A stretch of 64,000 nucleotides of DNA, taken from the NCBI GenBank assembly GCA_028551475.1, contig CM052355.1:23525580-23589579 (forward strand). Direction: 5' to 3'. The notes under the pieces are model-generated. The model was not told the origin of the DNA and did no database searches. It saw nothing but the letters and a program-made list of their open reading frames with translations. Of this stretch, positions 37,281 through 49,610 are shown piece by piece. The translations under genes were made by a program, and so were the position numbers. Source of the DNA: Casuarina equisetifolia. Lineage: Eukaryota > Streptophyta > Magnoliopsida > Fagales > Casuarinaceae. Position 1 is the stretch's first letter. Each line of letters starts with the position of its first letter.

Positions 37281-39998
37281 TGGAAAAAAATATGTTTTGT
37301 TGTGACAAATTTTGTTATTAAATGTATATAAATTTTTTTCATATGTTTATGTGTAAAATAGAATTAAAGGAAGTAAAAGATGTACAAATTATAATATCAA
37401 TCAATGATTTGTGATGCTTGCTTTTACGTTATTGCAAGAGAAAGGTATATGCAAAAACTTATATTATAAGCTTTATATGAAGAGCCTGCAAGAAGTAGGC
37501 TAGTCTGATCCTATAAGACGTGGGCTAGTTCAAGCCCACAAGGAGTAGGTTGATCTAAGCCTATGAATTGCGAGTTGACCCAAGCCCATGTTGAAAATCA
37601 TGTGTTTGTATGTTTTGTTGAGAAAAATTTTATTATGATGAATATATGAACTTGTGTGCACATATTAAACATCAAAGGAAGTAAAAAGTATGCAAATTAT
37701 AATATCAACTAATGATATTATAAAGTAGCTAGTTTCCTACATTCCACTATCAAACATCAAATATGAAGTTAATTTGAATTATTTTATGTGTATTTTAATT
37801 AGTAGAATAATTCATATTATTACTTATATTAAAGAAATGTGATACTTGGAAATGGTGTGCTTATAGGTACATTTGAAAGACAAAGGTATGCTACATTAGA
37901 GTACGTATCTTTATTGGATCGACTATATATATATTTACACACACCTGAAGCTTGTGAAACTGAAGCCCGTGAAGTTGAAGTCCATGAAGCTGGAACTCGT
38001 GAAGCTAGAGCCTATGAAGTTAGAGCCTGTGAAATTGAAGCCCAGTGCCTATCATTTAAATGAAACGACAACGTCTCGGTCTAATAAGAGCTTAAGCTCT
38101 TATGTTGAATGAATCTAAAGCCCTAGTCGCACACTTAACTGAAGCCACCCTCTTCCTCTCGCTTTCTCTCTCGATGCCAACTCCAACGGGAAGAAGAATG
38201 AAACGATGGAGTGTCAGAATAGCTATCTGCTACAAAAATCATCATCTCTACAGCTGTGTGATGTCGTATCTATCAAATCTCAACAGAAGAAATTCAAACA
38301 GATTTGAACTAAAACCCTAACGTGTTCAAGGTTTGAATATCTACTATGAAAGGGAGCTTCAGGTAAAGGTTTGTGCTTGCTGATTGATATATTTACTGAT
38401 TTGATCAAAAGAGATTGAAACTTTGACTTATCTATTCTCACTGTTGTGTTCTTCGATCCTTGAAGAAAAAGAAAATCTTTAGTGATATTTCCTAATTCAT
38501 TATCTTGTAAATATCATCTAATAGATTCATCTTTGTATGTGCTAGATTATCTAAAACATTATTTGTATAGAAAGATCCTTGTAAATCTGAAACCTTAGAT
38601 TTGTGAAAATTGGGGATTTCATGATTAGAGCTTGAATTAATTCTTTATACATTTAATTAGCTCACTAATAAGCTTAAATCCTCATCCATATCACATATTT
38701 GAGGATTAGCTTAATGTACGAAGGTTTTTATAAACCTAACTTTGTAACCGAAAGTTGTATAACTCCTTTTTTAAGGAGTTGTGGGGTGTAGGAGAGGAGT
38801 TCTCCTAGCTTGAAGTAAAGTAGACTTCAACTTGGTTTAAGTTGAAGGAGAATAGGGTGGAAGTAGGTGAAAAGTGTAATTTTTTAGCTTGATTTTTGTA
38901 TCTTTATTTATATTTATATGCTATGATACTACTGTGATAATTAACTACATTATGTGGTTAAGTAAGAAAATAGAAAAAGATTTCATTAATTCATAACTTC
39001 TAAATATCCAATTCAACCCCCCCTTATTGGATAGCCATAAATAAAACCTTACAATCCACAATACATGAGCCCAACAAAGCTTTTAAGTGAAGTCATGTCA
39101 TGAACTAAAATGATGTTGTTGAATTAAGGCTTGAGTCCTCAAATTTGTTTCTCACAACTAGCAGCCCTAGCTTATAATCTATTTGAGATAATGAAAGATG
39201 TCATCCTTTCTTTACAACCACATGTTTACTTTCCCAATGGGAAGATTTGTAGAAGAGTTGATTGAGTGTCATAAAGTTGCTTGGAATGATCGAGTGATGA
39301 TTAAGGGTTTGATTTGAAACCCTAAGTGATGGAATTGTCCTACTTTTAATGGGAAGAAGTTCTACGATTTAAAAGAGTTTTTGCTTGAGATTGTTAAGAA
39401 ATCAAAAGAAGAAACCAAGCTTGATCAACATATCATGATTCTGTGAACGGTTTCGGTGATATTCCTTAAAGATCATATTCTTGTGATAATATACTCTTGT
39501 ATACACTTGTTTATGTGCTTATTGAACTTTGATAATTATTTGCAGATAAACTCTGTTGTAAATCTAAAACCCTAATTTGCTGAAATTTGGGGGTTTCATG
39601 ATTAGCGCTTGGATTAGTACTCTATATTTTGGATAAGCTTTCTAATTAACAATATCCTTCACAAACTATATATTATTTGGGGATTTTCTTTTGTAACAAG
39701 GTTGAGACAATCTTTGATTATAACCTTAAAGTTATGTGATTCCTCTGAGAAGGAATTGGAAGGATTAGGAGAATGTTTTCTTTTAATTAATAAGTAAAGT
39801 GGACTTTAATTGGTTGGGTTGAAGGAAGAAGAGGGTAGATGTAGGTGTGAGTGTTGAATCACTATGCCAAATCTTTCGTTTATGCTTATTGTCCATTATT
39901 GTTTAAGTTTGTTATGTTTAAAGAATCCAAATTAATAGACTTTGAGTTAAATAACCAATTTAACCCCTCTTTTTCTTGGTTGGCCGTTATACCTAACA
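37281..39998 (-). mobile_element. Composite insertion in the right LTR, with LTR-like duplicates
   Basis: Sequence absent from the left LTR begins at TGTTGGAAAAAAATATG and ends CCGTTATACCTAACA. Read on the minus strand the end is TGTTAGGTATAACGGCCAACC, an LTR start resembling the LTR at 46223. Two homologous segments lie inside (about 38440-39050 and 39450-39990; shared CTTGTAAAT, GGGGTTTCATGATTAG and AAGTGGACTT/AAGTAGACTT). Two further related pieces lie at 37281-37420 and 37600-37720. No clean target duplication was found, so more than one event is likely. Confidence 0.55.
37944..38046 (+). repeat. 18-bp minisatellite (GAAGCTGAAGCCCGT type)
   Basis: About six units of a degenerate 18-bp repeat, each with GTGAA or ATGAA followed by GTTGAAGCC or a variant. 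In the open plus frame they spell a six-residue acidic/basic pattern (EACETE, AREVEV, HEAGTR, EARAYE). It sits within the composite insertion and is probably not a protein-coding gene. Confidence 0.8.
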
Positions 39999-40439
39999 CA
40001 TAATTCTTGGATTGGGTTGCATTGGCTGGGTTTGCGTGAATTGTGGGCATAAGTTGCTTGGGTATGGGCTGACTTGCATAGGTTGGGCTTTGCATTTTGA
40101 GACTATGATGGCTCTATGTGTATGTAGGCTAGACTTGTGCACATGTTGGACTAGGCTAGATAAGACTTAGGTTGCACAATATACCTTAACAAGCATAACA
40201 TCCTTTTATATTAAAAATATAAAAGCAAGTACAACCTTGTTCAACCAAATTTTGAAATAATGTTATTTGTCATATCAAAACATTATTATTCTATACTTTC
40301 CACAACAACATATTCTTCTTGTGCAAATGTTTGTTGAAGAAGGCAATTGGTCTTTGACTTCCATTAAGACCCTTTTAAAACATCTTGTTAAGGCATCACA
40401 TTCTAGTTAGTGATGATATTTAAAAAAATTATGTCAAGA

Positions 40440-40640
40440 TTAGCCTTTAGGCTAACATCTTTTGGCTTAATGGTTAAGGCAAAAAAAATTTGATATTAAA
40501 GACAAACTCCATGTCTTTAGTTCAAGCCATGAAGAAAGGGGAAATGGCTACTTGGATTAAGCCAAAGTGAGAGCTACCATGGAGTGAATTACAGAGGCAT
40601 TGGTAACAGAGAGTGGTGGGCTATTATAAGCTTATGGAAA
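40440..40640 (+). repeat. Candidate tRNA-derived SINE
   Basis: TGGCTTAATGGTTAAGGCA (40463-40481) fits a Pol III A box, and GTTCAAGCC (40520-40528) fits a B box about 46 bp later. The layout is that of a tRNA-related SINE head. A second A-box-like TGGCTCAATGGTTAAGGCA starts at 40688 without a clear B box. A 3' A/T tail and target duplication were not established. Confidence 0.4.
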
Positions 40641-40889
40641 GTCCTATAGTGGGATGTCCTTATGGATCCCAAGTTGGCATTGATATTTGGCTCAATGGTT
40701 AAGGCACATAACAATTGTATCTTTTGATTTTTACAATTTGCGTAACAAACTAACAACTTCCATGAATTATAATATTGTGCATTAGTGTTTAGGACATCTT
40801 TCATTGTCTCTTATGTGTAAGTTGTTTGATTCATTTAATGTGACTTTTTTGGACTCAATTAGCACATCATTTGTTTTCCTTGTGGTGAA

Positions 40890-43800
40890 AAAACCACATT
40901 GTTTGGTTTACGCAACTACATTCACTCTCTTCTACCTTCAATCTAATCAATTGAAGTTCATTTTACTAAAACTTAGGAGAAAACATTCTCCCACAACTCA
41001 CAATCCTTCCACCAAGGATTATAACACAGTGTATGCCTCAACACATACTATTTTGTCACAACTTACAACTTAAACAATTCTCTTAAGATATAGATTTTTA
41101 TGAAAAATTGAATGAATGAAAAGTACATAAGCAATCTCTTGTAGGTGAACAAAAGTTCAACCAAGTTACAATTTTTAAGTCAATAGGTTCTCTAAGAGAC
41201 TCTAAATATCAATACAAGCAATGATTAAGCATAAGTAAAGCTTCAATAAAAAAAACCTCCCAATCATAACATAGTTAGGGTTTTAAAATTACAATCAAAT
41301 ATGAACTCAAGTGTAGTAGAAATTTGTGCATCACATATTAGTTACAAGTATATAGTATTACTTACAAGTAGAAGAATAGTATGTGCATCACATAGTAGAA
41401 GAAAAATATTACTTGCAAGTATATAGGAGCAAAGAAGCACTTCACATGATTTCTACATATATTTTTTCAAGAATTGTTCTTTATTTTTGTCAACATTTTT
41501 CATAACCACACTTGGAGCTACTTTCTTCACCTAATACCAGAAATAAAAATTGCTCCAATCACTTTTAGAAAAAACCATTCTAACACTTGAAAGATTCGAA
41601 AGATTCTTTATGTTTCTTCCCATTTAGAGCTAAATTGAAATGATTCTATGTAGACTTTTTGGAAGTCATAAGGCACCCATGTGGAACTAGGTTTCTCCTT
41701 TTAATTCAAAATTTGATTCTCAAATGGTGGGGTTTTGTTAAGTGAACTTCTTTCCTTCAATTGGATCTATGTGGGTCAATTTTTAGGTTTCAAGTCAGAC
41801 TTACAAGTTACAGCAAAGTCTTCCTCAAATCTCTTCATTCTTAAACCACAACCTTATGGGTACATCATAGATCGACAACTTTCTCTTCAATAAACCCATA
41901 CAATTTTGGCTTTAGAATCACTTGATTTTATCACCCTTTGCTTATTCATCCAATTAAGTCACAAGAGCTTCACAGGTCACACCTTCTTTTCGAGAATACT
42001 TGAATCTCACATAAGTTTAATAAATCAGGTTCTTCTCTTCATAAATCATCCCAGGTTCCAACAACTTTCTTTTTATGTTGCCATATTTTGTTTAGATTGC
42101 ATAGTGGACCATAGCGTTGAGTCATGCAAATTTTAGGTTATGTGATCTCAACATGAAGTCAGGTTACATGAGGGTTATATAAGTCATGCCAGTTATTGGG
42201 TTGTGTATTGGAAGTGGGTTATGTGAACTAGGTCACACACATAGAGTTGGATTTGTGAGGCACACTGGGAAGTGGCTTTGTTGTTGGATCATGCACAATA
42301 GAACGAGTCACATAGGTCACTTTGTGGAGAAGTGTTAGGTCACATGGGTTCTAGTGTTAGGTCAAGCACATAAGCTTCTTGTGGATTGGGCTTATGCAAT
42401 CTAGGTCACACATAACTTTTGTACGTTTTGAATGAGGCTACACAAGGTGGACATGCCATGTAATTTAATCATTTAGATAATTTTTCCTATAAGAAAAATA
42501 ACAATGAGAACATTTATTCATATTTTCTTTCTGATAGAACTTTCACAAACGTAGGCAAGAATATCATTATTTGATATTATACTTTATATAGTCCTTTCTT
42601 TCATATATCACATAAATCATAAAAAAAATTTATATATCAACTCTAAAATACTATGTCACATCAAAGTACCTTGTCGTGAAGCAATTGTTTTCCTTTTTCT
42701 CATCATCAAAATAATAATGGAATAGCAATATTGCTAACAATCTTTTTTTTTTTATGATGACAAAACTTGCATTTGAAGTACTCTTATGAATGAAAAATAT
42801 TTCTTTATAAGCTTTGCAAACTATATAAAAGTTTTATTTTGAAACACAAATTATGCTTGTGCCAACATATAATGGAGATAATGAAAGTATTTTTCATCTA
42901 CATATATCTCTTCCTATTTTTGACATCATTAAGACATAATAAAGATATGAGGGATTTCATGTGCACATATCTCTCCCCCTTTTTGAGATCTTAAAAATAG
43001 GAAATACAAGAAATGCAAGGAATGCATACCTAAAATGCTTAAGGCTCCCTCTCAAATGATGCCAACCAGCATCAAATAGTAACAAAGCAAAATATACACA
43101 ATATGCTAGCATGTGGTGAAGCAAATGACAATAAAATTGTTACATTATGTTCTAGCAATCTCATTTTCATAATGTCATCCAAACATTTTTTTCATAGCTT
43201 CCTCTCAAAGATAACTTCTGCTTAAGTTATTCAAACCAATCAAGAAACAAGTGAGGCACATTCATGTAGAGTATATTTATATCCAACCAACACTCATTAT
43301 GAGAAATAGATTAAAAATGTTTAAAACACATTTCCATGATAGAGAGTTTTATTTCCTTTTAAGAACATTTTTAGGGTGTAGAAATTCATCCCTTTTTGGG
43401 CACCAGATAGTCATAAATAAGATTCAGGTGTGCCATTATTTCTTCCTGTATAGTCATAACAAGTATAACACATGGTCTCAACATATATACATCACCGTTG
43501 TATGTTTTGCATATTCATCTTTTATGAACCAGCAAAGCACATGCTCATATAATCATGCTATATGATTTTTTATTATTAGTTTGATTTGTAATAGCAAAGA
43601 CATCACATCAGTAAGCATAGTATTAAAACATCTTAAAATCTTTTTGTTTTTAAAAGTATTATAAATGTAAAAGTGAGGTAGAAAAGCATACCAATTATAT
43701 CAAATGTTTAATGAGCCTTTACTTCCTTTGCTTCCTTCTTGTTTTCATTGTAACTTGGATGCAAAATATATATAGAGAGGCAAACAAACAATACCTAAAT

Positions 43801-46555
43801 TTAATCCAATTCACATTATCCTTTTTGTGAAATTTGAATATTTATGCCATAGCAAGCTTTCCATTTAATATTGTTGTATTGTGGGACTATATATGAAGTG
43901 AATGAGCAATCATTTATAACAAAGAATAAAGCATAATCTACTTCAACTATGTATCACATTGAATGTCAAAATTTATAAATATTCCAAGTAGTTTTTTTGC
44001 AACTAAAACTTAACAACTAGATTTCTTCTTCATTTGGAAAATTTTTTTTGAAACATTTACTCTAGGTGAAAAGGAAAAAAATAAATTGACTTTCTTTGTT
44101 AGTGATCTCACAAGCTATATGCATTTGAACAACTTTATTGACATAATCAATAGTTAGCTTTATTGATCTCACAAGTAATTATACATGGTATTTGGTAAAA
44201 TATAAATAGAAAGTATTCATGAGTGTATGGATGTTATTTCTTACCGCGAACCCTACTTTTTGTTTAACCAAGAAATGAGAACATACTTATGTTGTTTTGG
44301 CTATGTTTTGTGGACCTTTACTCATCATAATATTCCATAACGGTTGTCATCTTTGTGCTCATGTCTTGCAAAAACAAGCAAAGGAGCTTGCATTTATGGT
44401 ATCCTTCTTTCCTTGGGTTTGTGAATGTTAGAGATCATTGTACCTTTTAACACCCATATACTTTTAATCTTAAAGCTCCGACCAGCCTTCAATGGGCATT
44501 TATCAATGGAATGACTAACATATTTACAATGTGCATTTGTCATACAATGAAGTCATGAAATTTTTCTTTTCAAAGAATTTAGTATAAGATTTTACATTTA
44601 CATTCAATTTATAACCTATACTAGCTTTGTCATACATGCCTTGTTGTAATTGTAATATTTTTGCAAGCATGGCACTACCATTAGCAAACTTGTTTAGTAA
44701 ACATTTTTAACTATTTAGTTTATTCTCAAGTCCTTTTCTTAAACATTTAACATTTGATAGCTTTCTAGTTAAAGAATTAATTTCATTTTTTCATATGCTT
44801 ATGCTTTTCATCTAAATTAGAACAAGTCAACATGTTGTCATTAGTTTCAAATTCGTTTTCATGAAACAAATTTTTTTCTTTAGATCTATGATTTCATGTT
44901 TCAGACATAAATTTTCACAAACAAATAATTCATGTTGTTTTTCATTTTATCTTATTTTTATCACTAGACTTGAGTTCTTTAGTTGGCATTCAAGTTCATC
45001 TTTTTTGGATTGCATCTAGATAGATTTTTATTCAAAGAATTTAGTTATTCTAGCATATCATTATTCTTTCTACCTAAATAAGAACCTGTACATGTTTTGT
45101 TCTCAATTCCATGTTTAACAACATTATACTTTTCTTTCAATTTCTCATATCTTAGCTTCATTTTGATTGCATATTCAAATGGCTCATAGAATGCACTTTC
45201 TATATCAAAATAAGCATTATTTAGAAGGTCAAAATTACTTACCTTAAAATCTTCTTCCTTAATGGTTGTTGTTGCCTTACCTTAAACAAGGGCATGCCAC
45301 TTCTTTTTGTTCCTCTTCATCCGAATATGAATCTTCATCATCCCAATTAGTAATCATGGCCTTCATTTAATGTTTATTATCTTTCTTTTTAAGTAAAGAA
45401 CAATAAACTCTAATATGTCCTTTTTTTCTACATTCAAAGCATAAGTTATCCTTAGTGTAATATATTTCTTTCCTTTTAGATTGTTCTATATTGCTACTTC
45501 TTTCTCTTTTAAAAAAGTCTTCTAATTCTCCTCATTAACATGGCAAAATCTTCACTTTCAAAATCTAATTTTTCATCTTTCTCTACATTTGCCTTTAAAG
45601 CAATGGACCTTTTATTTTCTTTTTCCTTTGTCTTCCTATTCATTGCTTAGATCCTAGTACGTGAAGCTTAATTTTTTCAAATTGTGTGCTTCTTCTATAG
45701 CCATCTTTTTCGGCTCCCAACTTTCAAGTAAAGACACTAACATTTTCCTAACTAACTCTTCATTTGTATATGTCTTACTTAGTAATTTAAGTCTAGAAAA
45801 AAATTAAGTAAATCTACCAAACATTAGAAGACTTCACCTTTTTATTACCTTCATAATTAAGTTCTTACTTATCATAAGTTTCTTTACTAGTGAGGCAAAA
45901 AAACACTTTGTTAAATTCAAGAGCTCTTAGCTCATTATATATCTTGCAAATAGCATTAGCATTTAACCTAATGTCCTTAGTCTTAGTTTTGTTCCAATCA
46001 TCAGTTTATGGCATTGTAATAGCCTTTCTAATGACCTACCACACTTTTGGATCTTGACCTACAATAAACAATTGCATTAATTATTTCTAATGTCTATAGG
46101 TGATACCATTAAACAATGGTAATTTGTTAAATTGTATAACAACTACTCCATTTTTTAATGTTATTATAAGGATCTACTCTAAGATGTTAAGCCTTTAATA
46201 GTGCATGAGGCTTTGTACCAATTGTTAGGTATAACAGCCAAGCAAGAAGGGTGGGTTGAATTGTTTATTTGATTAATTAACCATTTAAAATTCATTTTAT
46301 AGTTTTCACAAGTATAAGGTAGGTCAAAAATTTAAAGTACAAAGAACACTTAATTTTTACCTCGATGGTTTTGCACCAATGTCTACCATATTTTACCTAT
46401 AATCTAATTGGTTGAAGTTTATTTTATTCCAACTTAGGAGAAAACTTTCTCCCATAACTTACAATCTTTCCACCAAGAATTATAAGACAATGTGTGTGGT
46501 ATTAGACAAAGAGGAGGAAAGTAAGAGATAAAAGTACCTTTGAAAACTAAGGATA
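40890..46555 (-). mobile_element. Second Sirevirus-like element, deleted, minus strand
   Basis: The right LTR starts TGTTAGGTATAACAGCC at 46223, beside a decayed primer site (TTTGTACCA in plus sense). Its text at 46395-46510 recurs at 40930-41040, marking the left LTR, which lacks its start. A polypurine tract (complement of TCTCTCCCCCTTTTTGA) lies at about 42968. The internal region of about 3.3 kb holds gag only: CFECRKKGHIRVYC zinc knuckle near 45410 and a second cysteine motif followed by KIKSIWVLKG near 44480. No integrase or reverse transcriptase remains, so pol has been deleted. Confidence 0.7.
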
Positions 46556-46719
46556 TAGATTATTCAATACCTTAGAATTCAAGGATAAAACACTTACCAC
46601 TCTATTAGAAGTGATTCCACAGAGATATAAAGCAAGAACACTCACCACTCTTGGAGCAAGCCAAAGAGATAGAAAACTTTTAAAAGAAAGCCATACATCC
46701 CATAAACAAAAACAAATTA

Positions 46720-47320
46720 CATTAGTGATCTACTCCATGTGTTTTTCTTGGATACCTATAAATTACAAAGGATATCGATGTTTATATGTAAAAACAAATA
46801 AATTCTACATCATTGCTAACGTCTTTTTTGATGAACAAGAATTTCCATATCATCAACTAGAACAAATACAAAACATGTGTGCTACAAATGCATCAGAAAT
46901 CTATACCCAAGCTAACCTTTACAAAATCTTAATGAATCATCTTCACAAGAGCAACTACCTTTCCTTAACAACCTATTCATGACAGTGACACCACATCAAG
47001 TACTCTAGTAGGAACTATGTCACAACATCCAATTGTTACTAGACTCAAAGATGGAGTTATTTCCAAACATACAATAATGCAAAAAAACACTTATGCCCTA
47101 ACTATATCAATAAATTCATATAAAGAATCATCAAGTTTTGCATAAGCTTCAAAAAATCCAAATTGGAGAAAAGCAATGGCAAAAGAATATATTGTTCTAA
47201 TGAAAAGTAAAACTTGGGAATTAATATCCCCTTTAGAAAATGCCACACCCATTAGATGCAAATTAAAATTACTTCAAACAATAAAAAGTAATGGTACTAG
47301 CCTAGGGGTTTAATCAATGA
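46720..47320 (+). pseudogene. Copia integrase tail and reverse transcriptase start, plus strand
   Basis: Plus-frame text includes INYKGYRCLYVKTNKFYII followed by NVFFDEQEFPYHQ, the C-terminal GKGY-like part of copia integrase. Further on come HSIMTRLKDGV and ASKNPNWRKAMAKEYIVLMK with SKTWELISP, the N-terminal start of copia reverse transcriptase. The frame is broken between the two. The fragment lies between inverted LTR pieces (46560-46700 and 47530-47650), so it was captured during nested insertion. Confidence 0.78.
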
Positions 47321-47529
47321 CTAGTAATTGACTATAAAGAAACTTTTAGTCTTAGCATGGCCCATCTTACACAACCTAAGCCCTAACTCTCATTAGTGAT
47401 GCATCTAGGAAGTTGAGTTGAGCCATAATAATTATAATTGATTTCCAAGGAGTCTATCCCATGGATAACTAAGAGCATTTATTACTTAAACTAAGAGTTA
47501 AGCTTTAGCTTTCTTTCAAAAGTTATGTA

Positions 47530-47650
47530 TTTCTTTGGCTTGTTTTAAGAATGGTGAACATTCTTACTCTATATCTCTTTGGAATTACTTCCAATAAAGT
47601 GGTGAGTGTTTATCCTTAAATTCTAAGTGTCTTTTTGTCTCACTAGTAAA
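47530..47650 (-). repeat. Inverted copy of the LTR piece at 46560-46700
   Basis: The complement of this segment matches 46560-46700 (shared CCTTAGAATT/CTTAGAATTTAAGGATAAA, CACTCACCACT, AAGCCAAAGA). The two arms flank the plus-strand copia fragment and could form a stem of about 120 bp around a loop of about 0.85 kb. Confidence 0.65.
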
Positions 47651-47689
47651 GAAATATGAGATAAGTTAGAAGTCATTTATGAAGGTACT

Positions 47690-48960
47690 AAGAAAGTCAA
47701 ATCCTATCAAGTTACTATGCTAACACATGATTATGAATTGTTTACTATGAAAGATTCTGAAACTATTAGTGAAATGTTTGGTAGATTTGCTACAATAATT
47801 TTAGAACTTAAATTGTTAGAAAAGACATATAAATGAAGAAATGGTTAGAAAAATGTTAGTGTCTTTCCCTAAAAACTAAGACCCTAAAAAGATGGCTATA
47901 GAGGATGCACTTGCTAGGATCATTAAAAACTCTTGAAATGCAATGAATGAGAAGAGAAAGAGGAAGAGAAAGAGAAAGAGAAAGAGAAAGAGATAATAGA
48001 AAATCACTTGCTTTAAAAGTATATGCAGAAAAAATTAATGAACTAAATTATGAAAATGATAAGATTGCTATGCTAGCTAGGAGATTCAAAAAATTCCTTA
48101 GGAAAGGCATAAGCAAGAATGTAGGACAATCTAGGAGGAAAGAAACATATGACCCTAGGGATAATCTATGTTTTGAATGTAGGAAACCAGGATATGTTAA
48201 GGCTAATTGCCTTTTGCTTAAAAAGAAAATAATAAAAATAAGAAGAAGGCCATGATTGCTACTTAGGATGATAAGAGCTCATCATCGAAATAGGACAAAC
48301 AAGAAGAAGTCAAACACCCCTATCTAATTGTAGCAATAACCTTTGAAGATAGGAAACTTAAGGTAAGTGATACTGATCTCCTAAATGATGCAAACTATGG
48401 TATAGAAACTACATTCTTTGCTCTGGTTAAGTATGCAAGCAAAATGAAAAACAAATATAGAAAATTGAAAGAAAAATGAAAATTTGTAAAAGGTGAAACA
48501 AGTTGTGATAAAGTTTTTTTTAACAAAATCTACATCATCTTTAGACATGAATGTTTATGTTGCTGAAACTATTTACACAATTTTGATGTAGCAAGTCTAA
48601 ACATAAGAATATGTGAATTAGAAAAGGAAAAACAACAAATTTAATTGAAGTTGGATGACACCACCTTCCTATTAAAGAAATTCACAAAAGGAAGTACCAT
48701 GTTAGAAAAAATGTTGCAATCACAAAGAGGCATGTATGATAAAGCTAGTATAGGTAAATGAAAATTCAAAAACTTTTACAAAATTCTTTGAAAAGAAAAG
48801 CTGCACAACTCCATGTATGATAAATGTCCATGTTGTAAATATGCTGGTCATTTAACTGATACATGTCCTATTAGGCTTAAAAGATAATGTAAGATAAATA
48901 AAGTATGGATGCCTAAAACGTCTAGTAATATTTGTTCAACTAACTCTCACGGAAAGAAAA
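47690..48960 (+). pseudogene. Sirevirus-like gag remnant, plus strand
   Basis: 47947-48255 reads through an acidic/basic (GAGAAA)n stretch into SLALKVYAEKINELNYENDK, a RRFKKFLRKG block and the knuckle CFECRKPGYVKANC (His replaced by Tyr). Near 48830 a second cysteine motif CCKYAGHLTDTC is followed by KINKVWMPK. Both match the minus-strand gag at 44.4-45.5 kb, so this is another copy of that family in opposite orientation. Stops interrupt it. Confidence 0.75.
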
Positions 48961-49344
48961 ACGGGTACTAAGCACTTTAACAAATATCTTTATTTCAGAC
49001 GGTATCAAAGCCTTTCGATCCGCAAATAGAGGCGAGAGTTATAAAGGTGGAATGCGACATGCAATGGATCAAGGAGGCTATGGCTGCTTTGATTTCCAAG
49101 GTTGCTACCATGTCAACAAAATTGGATGTTCTAATTTCTTCTTATGTCATATAAAGGAATCTGGTTCCAACCAAGAAGAAATTGCAAGTCCAAGACTTCG
49201 CCAAAGTTTGGGTGTAGGCATAGGCAAGTGCACGTTTGGAGCTAAAGACCCAAAATCCCATTCTCTAGTTGCACATAAGGCAAATTTGAGCATAAGGAAA
49301 CATAAGGAAGATTAGCTTTAGGCAAATCTAGTTGCAAAAAAAGA

Positions 49345-49475
49345 TCATGCAGTTAGAGAGTAGATCAAAGCCAGGCAATTGCGGAGTAGATTGAAAACTA
49401 GGTATTTAAAGAGCAAATCGAAAACTGAGCAGTTGGAGAGCTGATCAGAAATTAGGCAGTTGGAGAGCAAAAATG
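49345..49475 (+). repeat. Minisatellite, GCAGTTGGAGAGCAAATCGA type, copy 1
   Basis: Four degenerate units of about 33-36 bp (AGTTAGAGAGTAGATC, AATTGCGGAGTAGATT, TATTTAAAGAGCAAATCG, AGTTGGAGAGCTGATC). The same satellite recurs at 50335-50520. Confidence 0.75.
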
Positions 49476-49494
49476 TCGCATGTCAGATTTTGGC

Positions 49495-49610
49495 CTCAAG
49501 TTCAAATTTAAGTTTCAATTCAAATTCAAGTTCTAGTCCACATTGAAGTTCGAATTCAACTTCATGTTTAACTACAAATTCAAATTCAAGTTCAAGTTCA
49601 AGTTCAAGTC
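49495..49610 (+). repeat. TTCAAG/TTCAAA hexamer tract, copy 1
   Basis: Degenerate hexamers ending in a pure (TTCAAG)n run near 49585. It is strand-biased, with pyrimidine-starting triplets on the plus strand. Confidence 0.85.

Larger units (their letters stand above)
26131..40295 (-). mobile_element. Sirevirus-type Ty1/copia element with nested insertions
   Basis: The left LTR spans 26131-28016. The right LTR starts at 34371 and ends at 40295 after removal of nested insertions (35589-36939 and about 37281-39998). CTTTC flanks both outer ends (26126-26130 and 40296-40300), marking one integration event. A decayed primer site lies beside the right LTR, so transcription ran right to left. The minus strand carries gag (about 34300-33000), integrase (about 31190-30240), reverse transcriptase (about 30150-29080) and RNase H (about 29080-28600). 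The long LTRs (about 1.9 kb), the MSMMGELKYFLALQIKQ block and the GAKxGLGYN-like gag motif indicate the Sirevirus/Maximus lineage. Many stops make it inactive. Without insertions it would be about 10 kb. Confidence 0.88.
34371..40295 (-). repeat. Right (5') LTR of the Sirevirus-type element, interrupted
   Basis: It starts TGTAGGATTC at 34371, next to the decayed primer site, and is broken by a solo LTR (35589-36939) and by a composite insertion of about 2.7 kb (about 37281-39998). It resumes in the GGGTTGCATTGG to CATTATTATTCTATA stretch, ending at 40295. Confidence 0.82.
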
